42,319 nt of DNA from Gemmatimonadota bacterium (GTDB taxonomy: Bacteria; Gemmatimonadota; Gemmatimonadetes; Palauibacterales; Palauibacteraceae). Where the stretch lies: NCBI GenBank assembly GCA_022825725.1, contig JAJDWE010000039.1, positions 1-42,319 on the forward strand, written 5' to 3'. A program made the translations under genes and the position numbers. Below are positions 10,249 through 19,016 of the stretch, in pieces. Each line of letters opens with the position of its first letter. Within the stretch, counting starts at the first letter, position 1. Under the pieces are notes generated by a model. The model saw only the letters and a program-made list of their open reading frames with translations, was not told the origin of the DNA and did not search any database.

Positions 10249-10377
10249 CATTGTGACAGGGAGGTGGCAGCGGACGCGAGTTGATCCCAGGTTGAGGGTG
10301 ACCGGGAACGTGGGGCCGAGGACCGTGGCCGGAGGCGCCGCGGCACGTCATACGTTTTCCGGAGGAGGCAGACGGGG

Positions 10378-10647
10378 ATGGGAGCTGAACTCATAGGGAT
10401 TATCGCCGTGGGCGCGACGCTGGCCGGGCTCACCCTCAGCAGTTCGCACCGGCAGCGCGACGACATGAAGAGCCTGCGAGGAGAACTGCGGGGGGAGATT
10501 CAGGCGCTGCGAGGGGAACTGCGGGCCGAAATCAACGACCTTCGGGGCGAAGTGCACGGGTTCCGCGTTGAGATCACGGAACGCGTGGCCAGGATCGAGG
10601 CCAGAGCGTTTCCGGGTGCGTCCGGCGGATCCGGTGGCGCGGGTTGA
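10378..10647 (+). CDS. Small membrane-anchored coiled-coil protein
   Basis: 89 residues with a GGAGGAGG ribosome site 8 bases upstream of the ATG. Residues 4-22 are hydrophobic (LIGIIAVGATLAGLTLS), giving one N-terminal membrane segment. Residues 30-72 are a charged helix with repeated LRGEL/LRGEI/LRGEV units about one every 7-11 residues, as in a coiled coil; the DNA repeats as well (ctgcgaggagaactgcgggg). The tail is Gly/Ser-rich. Similar short membrane-helix proteins are common hypotheticals. Function unknown. It stands alone between the amidohydrolase and the convergent creatininase-like gene. Confidence 0.7.
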   Translation: MGAELIGIIAVGATLAGLTLSSSHRQRDDMKSLRGELRGEIQALRGELRAEINDLRGEVHGFRVEITERVARIEARAFPGASGGSGGAG

Positions 10648-10695
10648 GCACGATCGGCCGTTGCGTCGATTCGAGTCACGGCCGAGTCACGGAGT

Positions 10696-11562
10696 TCACT
10701 GTTCGTTGCCGGCGATCGAGCGGCGGATGGCGCGGGCGGTGATCCCGGCGCGGTAATCGACGAGGCGCCGCCCGTTCCGGATCGTTTCCTCCAGCGGTGA
10801 GAGGTCGACGCCGTTGATCGAGAAGAGGCCGGCGTCCGTGCGTTGCTCCGCCCGGATCGTCTCGGGATCCACCGTCGCCATAATGGACGAATAGTGATAG
10901 TCGTCGTGGTACTCGTTGCGGGTCGCCACGCACTCGTCCGGCTGCTGGAATATCCCCAATTCCTCCTTCAGATAGTCGCAACTATAAATGTCTTCCGTAT
11001 AGTATTCCGGGATGAAATGGACGCGGGCCGGACGGTCCGCCCAGGCGCGGTTCAGGGTGGCGGCCACGTTTTCCATGCCGCTGACGTTTCCTCCGCTGTC
11101 TCCGATGAGGACGAGATTCTCGAACCCGTGTGCGGCGAGGCTGCCCAGGACATCGGTGAGCATGGCCTCGAACGTCTCCTGCCGGACGCTGATCGTCGCG
11201 TGGTAGCGCATGTGTCCGGACGGCGGATCGATGCTCCCCTCCGGGACCAGCTTGATGACGGGCGCGACGAGCGCGTTCCCCAGTTCGCGCGCGATCGCCT
11301 CCGCGGTGGCCTGCAGCACGAAGTTGTGTTTCCCGCTCGCGAGGTAGGGGCCGTTCTGCTCGATGCCCCCGGTACCGATGATGGCCGTCGTCATCCCCTC
11401 GGCCAGCGCGTCGCGCACCTCCATCCACGTCATCTCCTCGATCCACACCGTGTCGAGGCGCTCGATCGGGCGCGGGGCGTCGAGATCCTGTGCGTGGAGC
11501 GGAGCGGCGGCGACGGCCGCCAGAGAAAGAAGAGCGGAGGCATTGAGGATTCTGCGGAACAC
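10696..11562 (-). CDS. Exported creatininase-family amidohydrolase
   Basis: 288 residues with a clean signal peptide (about 1-24, ending at HAQ). The family fold, shared by creatininase and FAPy hydrolase, is shown by the GTGGIEQNGPYLASGKHN block at residues 63-80, GHMRYHATISV, and the central NLVLIGDSGGNVSGM. Classical members use EQHG..L..GTD for two metal ligands; here the block has Glu68, Asn70 in place of the ligand His, and His79 near the usual Asp. Metal binding may therefore differ. The enzyme probably cleaves a cyclic or linear amide in the periplasm, substrate unknown. It is divergent from the amidase lipoprotein at 11675. Confidence 0.82.
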   Translation of the reverse strand: MFRRILNASALLSLAAVAAAPLHAQDLDAPRPIERLDTVWIEEMTWMEVRDALAEGMTTAIIGTGGIEQNGPYLASGKHNFVLQATAEAIARELGNALVAPVIKLVPEGSIDPPSGHMRYHATISVRQETFEAMLTDVLGSLAAHGFENLVLIGDSGGNVSGMENVAATLNRAWADRPARVHFIPEYYTEDIYSCDYLKEELGIFQQPDECVATRNEYHDDYHYSSIMATVDPETIRAEQRTDAGLFSINGVDLSPLEETIRNGRRLVDYRAGITARAIRRSIAGNEQ

Positions 11563-11674
11563 GGCGGTCTCCCGGGGTCGAGGCTACGGCGGCCAGCGGA
11601 TCATCCCTTACTATACGGCCACGATAGGGCGAGATTCGAGGTCCGCGTCAGAGTCCCGGGACTCGGAGGATCCC

Positions 11675-13441
11675 ATGAAGTCAGTTGCAAACGCCAACGT
11701 CCGCGCTGCAAGGACCGGATTTCGGCCGGGGAGCGTGCCGCCGGGGGGCTTGCTGCCGGCGATCGTCCTGCTGTCCGTAATTTCGGTAGCGTGCGGCAGC
11801 CGGGCATCGGAGACGGAGCCATTCGACGTAGTCGAGGCGACGATTCCGGAGATGCAGGCGGCGATGGAGAGCGGGCAGCTCACGTCGCGCCAACTCGTCA
11901 TGGAGCACCTGGCGCGGATCGCGCGCTACGAGTGGCAGGTCAACGCGGCCGTCTCGATCAATCCGAACGCGCTCGCGGAGGCCGAGGCGCTCGACGCGGA
12001 GCGGGCGACGGGCGACGTGCGCGGTCCCCTGCACGGCATCCCGGTCGCGCTCAAGGACAACATCCACACGACGCACATCCCGACGACGGGCGGGTCGCTC
12101 GCCTTCGAGGGGTACTACCCGCCGTACGAGGCCACCCTGACGACGAACCTGCGCGAGGCGGGCGCGATCATCATCGCGAAGGCGGGGCTCACGGAGTTCG
12201 CGAACTTCATGGCGGGGCCGCCGAACCAGATGCCCGGAAATTACAACGCCCTCACGGGTTACGGCCTCAACCCCTACGATCCGCGCCGCGACCCTCGGGA
12301 AGACCGCGACGATGGGCGTCCGGCGCTCACGACGGGCGGCTCCAGCTCCGGGATCGGGACGGCCGCGAGCTTCTGGTCCGCGAACGTGGGGACGGATACC
12401 GGAGGGTCGATCATCAGCCCCTCGAACGCGAACATGCTCGTCGGCATCCGGCCGACGATCGCGCGGGTCAGCCGCTGGGGCGTGGCTCCGGTGACGCTGG
12501 ACCACGACATGGCGGGGCCGATGGCCCGCACGGTGACCGACGCGGCGATCATGCTGGGGGCGATGGAGGGGGCCGCGCCCGACCCGAACGACGCGGCCAC
12601 CGCGCGGTGCGAGGCGCCGCCGGGCCGGGACTACACGCCGTTCCTGAACGCCGACGGGCTGGAGGGCGCGCGGATCGGGATCCCCCGAGCCTTCTACTAC
12701 GAGCCCGTGGAGGTCGGAGGCGAGACGATCGGAGGCCTCGGCGAGGAAGCGGCGGCGCTCATGTCCGAGGCCATCGCGGTCCTCGAGGCGGCGGGCGCCG
12801 TGATCGTGGACCCGGCCCAGATCCCCAGCTTCGTCGATCCGGACCCCGAGGCCAACTTCAACACGTGGCCGCTCTGCATCGGCGGGCACCAGGCGAAGGG
12901 TTCGGACGAGGGGTGTTCGGTCAACTTCAAGTACGGGATGAAGCGCGACTTCGACGCGTGGCTCGAATCGCTCGGCCCCTCGGCGCCGGTCGGGACGCTG
13001 ACCGAGCTCCGGGAGTGGAACCTCGCGCACCGCGACGCGGGGTCGATGAAGTACGAGCAGTCGCGCTACGACATCTCCGATGAGATGGACGTGGAAGCGG
13101 ACCGCGCCCGGAACGAGGCGGACATGGCGAAGGATTCGCTCCTGAGCCAGATGCGGGGGATCGACGCCGTGCTGGAGGAATACGACCTCGACGCGATCTT
13201 CACGCCGGGAAGCCGGGGAGCCGCGCTCGCCGCGCGGGCCCAGTACCCGCACATCGTCGTGCCGTTCGGCTTCGTGCCCAACGCGCCGACGCCGGCCTTC
13301 CCCGAGGGCTTCGACGCGCGGCCCGCGCCGTTCGGCATCGGGTTCACGGGGGCCGCCTGCAGCGAGCCGCGGCTCATCGAACTCGCGTACGCCTTCGAGC
13401 AGGCCACCCTGCGCCGCGTGCCGCCCGAGAGCTTCCCGTGA
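11675..13441 (+). CDS. Amidase-signature lipoprotein
   Basis: 588 residues. The ATG lies behind CGGAGGATCCC. The leader ends in the lipobox-like SVISVAC, so the protein is probably lipid-anchored outside the cytoplasm. The amidase-signature catalytic set is visible: Lys127 in GIPVALKDN, the cis-Ser at 223 in TGGSSSGIG, and nucleophile Ser245 in DTGGSIISPSN. Spacing between the two serines is 22 rather than the usual 24. Members hydrolyse carboxamides; GatA-like tRNA amidotransferase function is excluded by export and context. The stop overlaps the next start as GTGA, giving an operon with tesB and an NHL lipoprotein. A second amidase in the window (28513) is a distant paralog. Confidence 0.9.
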   Translation: MKSVANANVRAARTGFRPGSVPPGGLLPAIVLLSVISVACGSRASETEPFDVVEATIPEMQAAMESGQLTSRQLVMEHLARIARYEWQVNAAVSINPNALAEAEALDAERATGDVRGPLHGIPVALKDNIHTTHIPTTGGSLAFEGYYPPYEATLTTNLREAGAIIIAKAGLTEFANFMAGPPNQMPGNYNALTGYGLNPYDPRRDPREDRDDGRPALTTGGSSSGIGTAASFWSANVGTDTGGSIISPSNANMLVGIRPTIARVSRWGVAPVTLDHDMAGPMARTVTDAAIMLGAMEGAAPDPNDAATARCEAPPGRDYTPFLNADGLEGARIGIPRAFYYEPVEVGGETIGGLGEEAAALMSEAIAVLEAAGAVIVDPAQIPSFVDPDPEANFNTWPLCIGGHQAKGSDEGCSVNFKYGMKRDFDAWLESLGPSAPVGTLTELREWNLAHRDAGSMKYEQSRYDISDEMDVEADRARNEADMAKDSLLSQMRGIDAVLEEYDLDAIFTPGSRGAALAARAQYPHIVVPFGFVPNAPTPAFPEGFDARPAPFGIGFTGAACSEPRLIELAYAFEQATLRRVPPESFP

Positions 13442-14349
13442 GCTACACCGTACAGGATCTCGTCGACCTGTTCGACCTCGAGCCGGTGGAGCGGAACATC
13501 TATCGTGGGGAGAACCGGGATATCGGCTCGGGCCGGATCTTCGGAGGACAGGTGCTCGCCCAGTCGCTCGTGGCGGCGCGGCGGACCGTCGACGCCGAGG
13601 ACCGCTCCGCGCACTCGCTGCACGGGTACTTCATTCTGGCCGGCGACCTGGAGATTCCGGTCGTCTACTTCGTGGACCGCCTGCGCGATGGACGGAGCTT
13701 CACCACGCGGCGCGTGACCGCGATCCAGCACGGCCGCGCGATCTTCAACCTGTCCGCCTCGTTCCACAAGACGGAGGACGGCATCGAACACCAGGACGAG
13801 ATGCCGGATGTGCTGCCGCCGGAGGCGCTGGAGTCGGAGATCGACATCATCCGGCGGAGTGCCGAGCGCGTCCCCGAGCCGCTCCGCTCCCTGCTCACGC
13901 AGGATCGGCCGCTCGACCGCCGTCCCGTGGCCCCGCTCGACCCCTTCAAGCCGAAGCCGGACCGGCCCGTCCGGCGAGCCTGGATTCGCACCGTCGGAGA
14001 GCTGGGCGACAACCCGCTCGACCACCAGGCGGTCCTCGCCTACGCCTCCGACTACGGGCTCCTGCGTGCCGCCCTCGTTCCGCATGGGCGTACTTTCTTC
14101 GACCGCGACCTGATGGGCGCCTCGCTCGACCACGCGATCTGGTTCCACCGTCCCTTCCGGGTCGACGAATGGCTCCTGTACGTGACCGAGAGCACGGTCG
14201 CGAGCGGCGCGCGGGCGTTCACGCGCGGGAGTTTTTTCACGCGGGAAGGGGCGCTCGTAGCCTCGGTCGCCCAGGAAGGCGTGATCCGGACCGGCGGCCG
14301 GCCCGCTTCGGCCGAGCGGCCCGCAACCGATGAAGGAGACGACACATGA
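13438..14349 (+). CDS. tesB: Acyl-CoA thioesterase II
   Basis: 303 residues, two hot-dog domains. It aligns throughout with E. coli TesB: FGGQVLAQSLVAA near the start, HSLHGYFILAGD, then LDHAIWFHRPFRVDEWLLY and VAQEGVIR. The catalytic set is Asp205, Ser229 (Thr228 in E. coli) and Gln279. It hydrolyses medium- to long-chain acyl-CoA to free acid and CoA in the cytoplasm. The GTG start overlaps the amidase stop by 4 bases and the stop overlaps the next ATG by 4 bases, so translation is likely coupled with two exported proteins. That pairing is unusual and no pathway is evident. Confidence 0.95.
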   Translation: MSYTVQDLVDLFDLEPVERNIYRGENRDIGSGRIFGGQVLAQSLVAARRTVDAEDRSAHSLHGYFILAGDLEIPVVYFVDRLRDGRSFTTRRVTAIQHGRAIFNLSASFHKTEDGIEHQDEMPDVLPPEALESEIDIIRRSAERVPEPLRSLLTQDRPLDRRPVAPLDPFKPKPDRPVRRAWIRTVGELGDNPLDHQAVLAYASDYGLLRAALVPHGRTFFDRDLMGASLDHAIWFHRPFRVDEWLLYVTESTVASGARAFTRGSFFTREGALVASVAQEGVIRTGGRPASAERPATDEGDDT

Positions 14350-15398
14350 CACGGCGAATCACACGACTCGGCGTCCTCTTCTGCCTCGCCCCTGTCGTCG
14401 CGGCGTGCGGCGGCTCCGGGGACGAAGGCGGCGCCGCGAACGCGGACGGCGCGGCTCAACAGTTGGAGCCCGTCAACGACCTGCCCGGCCCCTACGAGCG
14501 CATCGAACCCTGGGCGGAACTGCCTCCGGGCGCGGTCCAGTGGGGGCAGGTCACGGGCGTCGAGCAGGGACCGGATGGTCATCTCTACGTCATGCACCGC
14601 TGCTTCGAGAACAGCTGCGCCGACCGGCCCGAAGACCCGATCGTCAAGTACGACATGTCCGGCCGGGCGCTCGCTTCCTGGGGCGCGGGACTGTTCAACT
14701 ATCCGCATGGATTTTACGTAGACGATGAGGGGAACGTCTGGGCGACGGACGCCCGCGGAAACGGGGAACTCGGACACCAGGTGTTCAAGTTCAGCTCCGA
14801 AGGCGAACTCCTGCTCACCCTCGGGCAGGCCGGCGTCGCGGGCCTCGGGCCCGACGTCTTCAACCAGCCGACGGATGTCCTCGTCCTTCCCGGCGGCGAC
14901 TTCCTCGTCACCGAAGGTCACGGCGAAGGCAATGACCGCGTCGTGCGCTTCAGTCCGGAGGGGGATTTCCTGGACGCCTGGGGCGGACCGGGCTCCGGAC
15001 CCGGCCAGTTCAGCACGCCGCACGCGATCGCCAGCGACTCACAGGGACGGATCTTCATCGGCGACAGGGCAAACAACCGCATCCAGATCTTCCTCGAGGA
15101 CGGCACGTTCCTGGAGGAATGGAAGCAGTTCAGCCGTCCGAGCGGGATCTTCATCGACGACGACGACACGATCTACGTCGCGGATTCCGAGAGCTGGGGG
15201 CCGAACAACCCCGGCTGGAAGAAGGGGATCCGGATCGGGAGCGCGCGCGACGGATCGGTCTCGTACTTCATCGAGGACATAGAGTCCACGACGATCGAGC
15301 ACAGCGGAGCCGAAGCCGTCGGCGTGGATTCGGAAGGCAACGTCTACGGCGGCGTCGTCCGCCGGCGCATGCTGGAAAAACACGTGCGGGTCAGGTAG
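14346..15398 (+). CDS. NHL-repeat (six-bladed propeller) lipoprotein
   Basis: 350 residues. The start overlaps the tesB stop as ATGA. The leader ends in APVVAACGG, a lipobox. The rest is built from NHL-type blades such as FNYPHGFYVDDEGNVWATDA, FNQPTDVLVLPGGDFLVTEG and FSTPHAIASDSQGRIFIGD followed by RANNRIQIF. This resembles the catalytic-core propeller of peptidyl-alpha-hydroxyglycine alpha-amidating lyase, but such propellers in bacteria mostly have unknown roles and I do not claim lyase activity. Third gene of the amidase-tesB operon. Confidence 0.85.
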   Translation: MTRRITRLGVLFCLAPVVAACGGSGDEGGAANADGAAQQLEPVNDLPGPYERIEPWAELPPGAVQWGQVTGVEQGPDGHLYVMHRCFENSCADRPEDPIVKYDMSGRALASWGAGLFNYPHGFYVDDEGNVWATDARGNGELGHQVFKFSSEGELLLTLGQAGVAGLGPDVFNQPTDVLVLPGGDFLVTEGHGEGNDRVVRFSPEGDFLDAWGGPGSGPGQFSTPHAIASDSQGRIFIGDRANNRIQIFLEDGTFLEEWKQFSRPSGIFIDDDDTIYVADSESWGPNNPGWKKGIRIGSARDGSVSYFIEDIESTTIEHSGAEAVGVDSEGNVYGGVVRRRMLEKHVRVR

Positions 15399-15415
15399 AG
15401 AGGACCGAGCCCCGG

Positions 15416-16483
15416 CTACCTCGTCCAGATCACGACGGCCCCGCAGCGCGCGTCGTATCCGCCGAACTCGGGCGGCAGTTCCCCGGCCCCCTGGTACACC
15501 TCGATGCCGGCGACCTCCACCGGCAGCACGAGCGTGTCCACTTCCCGGACCGGAATCGGAGAACCATCGAGGTAGGCGCTGAGTTCACAGCCCCCGGGCG
15601 TGAATCCTCCGGCCGCCCTCCGACTCTCGACCCAGCAGTCGCGGAACCCGGAGCCGGGGCAGCGAAGGCGGATGCCGGGCGCGTCGGCGAGCATGTGCGA
15701 GACGCGTAGCGGGCGCCGCCGGTCGATGTCCTCCAGCGTGAAGTACGTGCCCCCGCCGATGAGTTCGCCGAAGTACTTGCGGTCGTAGAACCCGTTGATC
15801 TCCAGCCGTCGCGGTCGGGTTGCGGTCACCACCAGCGGTTCCATCTCCACGGGTGCGGGCACGAGGCCGACCTGGAGTTCCGTGCTCAGTCCGCGGACCA
15901 CCGTCACCTGGTAGCGGAGGGAAGCGTAGCCGATCCTTTCGACCTCGAGCAGGTGCTCCCCGCCGGGCACGCCGGTGAGGGCGAACCGGCCCTGGCGGTC
16001 GCTCTGGACCTCGGCCGGCCGGCCGACGAGCGACACCGTGGCCGTGGCCACGGGATCCTCGGTGGAGGCGTCGAGCACTCGGCCCACGATTCTCCCCGGC
16101 TCGATGTCTCCGAACAGGACGCGCAGATGGACCTCGTGCGGCGCGCCGGGCTCGAAGTCGACCGCCGCCTCCTCGCTCGAATCATCCCCGAACTCCGCCC
16201 ATAGCGTCGCCCCCCGCGCATCGGCGGGAACGCAGATCGAGAAGCGCCCGTCCGCCGCCGCGGGTTCGCGCAGCGGCCTGAGCACCCGGTCGCCGGTCCA
16301 GCGGAGCACGACCGTGGCCCCGGGAAGGTTGAGGGCCCCGGACTCCTCGGTCACGAGGACGTGAAGCGAAGCCCGGTCCCCGCAGTCCTGCTGCTGACCC
16401 GCGACCGCGCCGGTCGCCGCGGCCAGCTGCGCAAGAACGAGCCACGCTACGGTCGCCGCTGATCGAACAGTCCCGCTGGTCAC
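15416..16483 (-). CDS. Carboxypeptidase-regulatory/TonB-plug protein without barrel (paralog A)
   Basis: 355 residues from a GTG at 16483. A signal peptide (about 1-29) precedes a beta-rich domain (30-125, with SLHVLVTEESGA and TVVLRWTG), then a carboxypeptidase-regulatory-like domain (about 130-210: GRIVGRVLDASTEDPV, FALTGVPGGEHLLEVERIGY) and a TonB plug-like domain (about 220-355: LEDIDRRRPLRVSHML, then GIEVYQGAGELPPEFGG, ending RCGAVVIWTR). In ordinary TonB-dependent receptors a 22-strand barrel would follow; here the gene simply ends. It is 36-40% similar by eye in layout to the next gene, with identical domain order and near-identical ends. Probably periplasmic or surface-exposed; function unknown. 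It follows paralog B by 24 bases. Confidence 0.82.
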   Translation of the reverse strand: MTSGTVRSAATVAWLVLAQLAAATGAVAGQQQDCGDRASLHVLVTEESGALNLPGATVVLRWTGDRVLRPLREPAAADGRFSICVPADARGATLWAEFGDDSSEEAAVDFEPGAPHEVHLRVLFGDIEPGRIVGRVLDASTEDPVATATVSLVGRPAEVQSDRQGRFALTGVPGGEHLLEVERIGYASLRYQVTVVRGLSTELQVGLVPAPVEMEPLVVTATRPRRLEINGFYDRKYFGELIGGGTYFTLEDIDRRRPLRVSHMLADAPGIRLRCPGSGFRDCWVESRRAAGGFTPGGCELSAYLDGSPIPVREVDTLVLPVEVAGIEVYQGAGELPPEFGGYDARCGAVVIWTR

Positions 16484-16507
16484 GTCTCGACTCCCGTCAA
16501 AAGGGAA

Positions 16508-17554
16508 CTATCTCGTCCAGGCGACGACCGCGCCGCACCGGTTGCGATCGTCCCGGAACCCGGCCGGCAGGCCCTCCAGTCCCTTGTAGACCTCAAGTCC
16601 GGCAACCTGGTTCAGCAGCACTGCTCCGCCGATGCCGTATCCGCGCACCGGGACGCCGTCGACATAGATGGCCATCGGACAGCCCTTCCAGCCCATATGC
16701 CCCGTCGTGTTCAACAACGTCACGCCACTCCGCCGGACTTCCGGGATATGGTCCGAGATGAAACGGCCGACGCTGCCAGCCCGCCAGCGCTCGATGTAGT
16801 CGGCGGTGAGGAACGTACCGGTGCCGAGCAGCTCGCCCCACAGCTTGCGTTCGTAGAAGCCCGTGATCTCCAGCCGGCGCGGCCGCGTGACCGTCGCCAC
16901 CAGCGGTTCCATCTCCGCCGAAGCCGGGACGAGCCCGACCTCCATTTCCGCCGTGAGACCCCGGTGTACCGTGACCCGGTGGCGCAGCGGCGCGTAGCCC
17001 GGGCGCCGCACCTGCAGTTCATGTGCCCCGACCGACAGGCCGCTCAGGACGAACCGTCCCCGGCCGTCCGTCTCGACCGTCGCCGTCCTCTCGGACAGGG
17101 ACACGGTCGCCGCGGTCACGGGAAGCTCCGTTGCGCGATCGTTCACCTGGCCGATGATCCGTCCCGTCCCCGCCGGGCCGGTGAGGATCCGCAACTCGAC
17201 GTCCGTCGTCGCTCCAGGCTCGAACGCAACGGCCGCCTGTTTGCTCGAGCCCTCGCCAAACTCGGCCCAGAGGGTCGCCCCCCGCGCAGCGCCGGGAACG
17301 CACAGCTGGAAGCGCCCGTCCGGCCCCGCTGCACCGCGCACCGGCGCGCGCTCGGCGGCTGTCCAGCGAAGGACCACCGTTGCGCCAGGCGCGCGCACGG
17401 CCCCCGACTCATCGACGACGAGGACACTCAGCAAAGCCCCGTCCCCGCAGTCCTCCGCCTGCTGCGCCGTCGCGGATCCGACGCCGACCGCCAGCGGAAC
17501 GACCATGAGCGCCGCTATCGCCCGTGCGCGCCTCGTATTCCAGTCGTGAGCCAT
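16508..17554 (-). CDS. Carboxypeptidase-regulatory/TonB-plug protein without barrel (paralog B)
   Basis: 348 residues, a tandem duplicate of the gene at 15416. Domain order is the same: signal peptide (ending near SATAQQ), beta-rich domain with LLSVLVVDESGA and ATVVLRWTA, regulatory-like domain (TGRIIGQVNDRATELPV, FVLSGLSVGAHELQVRRPGY) and plug-like domain ending VAGLEVYKGLEGLPAGF and RCGAVVAWTR. There is no barrel. An earlier in-frame ATG at 17584 overlaps the aminotransferase stop as ATGA and may be the true, translationally coupled start; 17554 was chosen because it gives a tidier signal peptide. Function unknown. Confidence 0.82.
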   Translation of the reverse strand: MAHDWNTRRARAIAALMVVPLAVGVGSATAQQAEDCGDGALLSVLVVDESGAVRAPGATVVLRWTAAERAPVRGAAGPDGRFQLCVPGAARGATLWAEFGEGSSKQAAVAFEPGATTDVELRILTGPAGTGRIIGQVNDRATELPVTAATVSLSERTATVETDGRGRFVLSGLSVGAHELQVRRPGYAPLRHRVTVHRGLTAEMEVGLVPASAEMEPLVATVTRPRRLEITGFYERKLWGELLGTGTFLTADYIERWRAGSVGRFISDHIPEVRRSGVTLLNTTGHMGWKGCPMAIYVDGVPVRGYGIGGAVLLNQVAGLEVYKGLEGLPAGFRDDRNRCGAVVAWTR

Positions 17555-17580
17555 GCCGTGTCCCCGGTCGTGATGTGGAG

Positions 17581-18906
17581 TCATTCGAGCGCCGCGTCGA
17601 TGGCGGCGGCGTGCCTTCCGAGGAAGGCGTCGAATGCCGCGACGAGCGCGTCGCAATCCTCGTCGTCGTGCGCCATCGAGACCGTGACGAACCCCCGGCG
17701 GGCGACGTAGAACCCCGCCAGGAGCATCTCCAGCTGGAAGAGGTCCCGGGCCGCCATCGGCGTGTGCGCGACATCGGCGCGGCGGCGGATCGGCTTCCGC
17801 TGGAAGTGGACCGTCATGATCGATCCGCGGCCCGTGACCTGCGCGGGCGCGTCCCTCGCCGCCGCGACCCCGTTGAGCGCGGCTCGCAGGGCGTCTCCCC
17901 GCACCGTCAGCCGGCGCACCGCGTCGGGCGTGAACACGTCGCGCAGCCCCGTGAGACCCGCCGCCATGGTCAGCGAGTTGTTGTTGTGCGTGCCGGGATG
18001 GCTCAGGTGATTCTCCCGGCGCGGATCGAAGCGGTCCATGAGATCGGCGCGTCCCCCGAAGGCGCCGAAGGAGGCGCCGCCCCCGAGGTACTTTCCGAAG
18101 GTCGTAAGGTCGGCGTGGATGTCGAGCGCCTCCTGCAGGCCGCCCGGAGCGAGTCGCGAGGTCTGGACCTCGTCGAAGATCAGCAGGACGCCGGCCCGGC
18201 GCGTCGCATCCGAGAGCGCCTTCAGAAACACCCGGGTCCCGGGAATGCATCCGCCGCCCGCGAGCATCGGTTCCACGAGCACGCAGGCGAGGTCGGTCGC
18301 CCGTTCCGCGATGAGGGATCGCGCGGATTCGGCGTCGTTGTAGTCCGCAACGATCCACGGGAAGGGCACGTTGAGACGCCGATCCGGGCCCGTGAAGTTC
18401 AACGGCCCGCCGTGATACGCCCCGTCGAACACGAGCACCGCGTCGCGATACGTCACCGCCCGTGCCAGGCTGACCGCCATGAGGTTCGCCTCCGTCCCCG
18501 AGTTCGTGAAGCGCAGGCGGTCGACGGACGGAAAGCGGCGGCAGATGAGTTCGGCGAATTCCTGCTGGTTCGGACTCGGCCCGCCGAGGGTCAGGCCCCT
18601 CCCTGCCGCCTCCACGATCGCGGCCCGGATGGCGGGGTTCGAGTGGCCGTAGAGCCCGGCCGTGTAGTCGTTGAGGAAATCGACGTAGACGTGCCCGTCG
18701 AGGTCGTGGAGCCGCGACCCTTCGCCCCGGACGATGGTGACCGGGAAGGGGTCGTAGTGGTTGACCGTTCGGGTGTCCGCCCCGGGCAGGTGGTTCGTGG
18801 AGCGCTCGAAGCTCGCCTGACTCAGGGGATTCGCCGCCGCGTAGCGCGCCGCCGCGTCGGCCGCGAGTTCCTCCAGTGAACGCGTCCGGACCGGGCCAGT
18901 CGTCAT
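17581..18906 (-). CDS. Class III aminotransferase, glutamate-1-semialdehyde aminomutase-like
   Basis: 441 residues. PLP enzyme of the class III fold: FTNSGTEANLMAVSLARA in the cofactor-phosphate region, LLIFDEVQTSR with the pyridine-binding Asp, and Lys272 in TFGKYLGGG as the Schiff-base lysine. Overall spacing follows glutamate-1-semialdehyde 2,1-aminomutases, but many relatives are transaminases or amine mutases of other substrates, and no haem genes are nearby, so hemL is not assigned. The ATG at 18906 is preceded by GGGGGAC; upstream in-frame starts lack support. It is followed in the same direction by the two plug-domain paralogs and is divergent from the aldo/keto reductase at 19017. 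Confidence 0.88.
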   Translation of the reverse strand: MTTGPVRTRSLEELAADAAARYAAANPLSQASFERSTNHLPGADTRTVNHYDPFPVTIVRGEGSRLHDLDGHVYVDFLNDYTAGLYGHSNPAIRAAIVEAAGRGLTLGGPSPNQQEFAELICRRFPSVDRLRFTNSGTEANLMAVSLARAVTYRDAVLVFDGAYHGGPLNFTGPDRRLNVPFPWIVADYNDAESARSLIAERATDLACVLVEPMLAGGGCIPGTRVFLKALSDATRRAGVLLIFDEVQTSRLAPGGLQEALDIHADLTTFGKYLGGGASFGAFGGRADLMDRFDPRRENHLSHPGTHNNNSLTMAAGLTGLRDVFTPDAVRRLTVRGDALRAALNGVAAARDAPAQVTGRGSIMTVHFQRKPIRRRADVAHTPMAARDLFQLEMLLAGFYVARRGFVTVSMAHDDEDCDALVAAFDAFLGRHAAAIDAALE

Positions 18907-19016
18907 CTGTTCCGTCCCCCGCTCGGGTTCCGCTACGTTGCCGGTGCCACCCGGTGCGCCCCCGGTGTGAGCGGCGGGCCCCGGACGGTTGTACCCCATC
19001 GGAGGATACCAAGATC

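Noticed and set aside
6685-10251. Very long minus-strand open frame (about 1188 codons) opposite the propeller-amidohydrolase
   Set aside because: It is an antisense shadow caused by high GC; the translation is Arg/Val/His-rich without any family, and the plus strand has clear domains and a ribosome site.
17581-18906. Calling the class III aminotransferase hemL
   Set aside because: The family contains many other aminomutases and transaminases, and no tetrapyrrole genes are adjacent.
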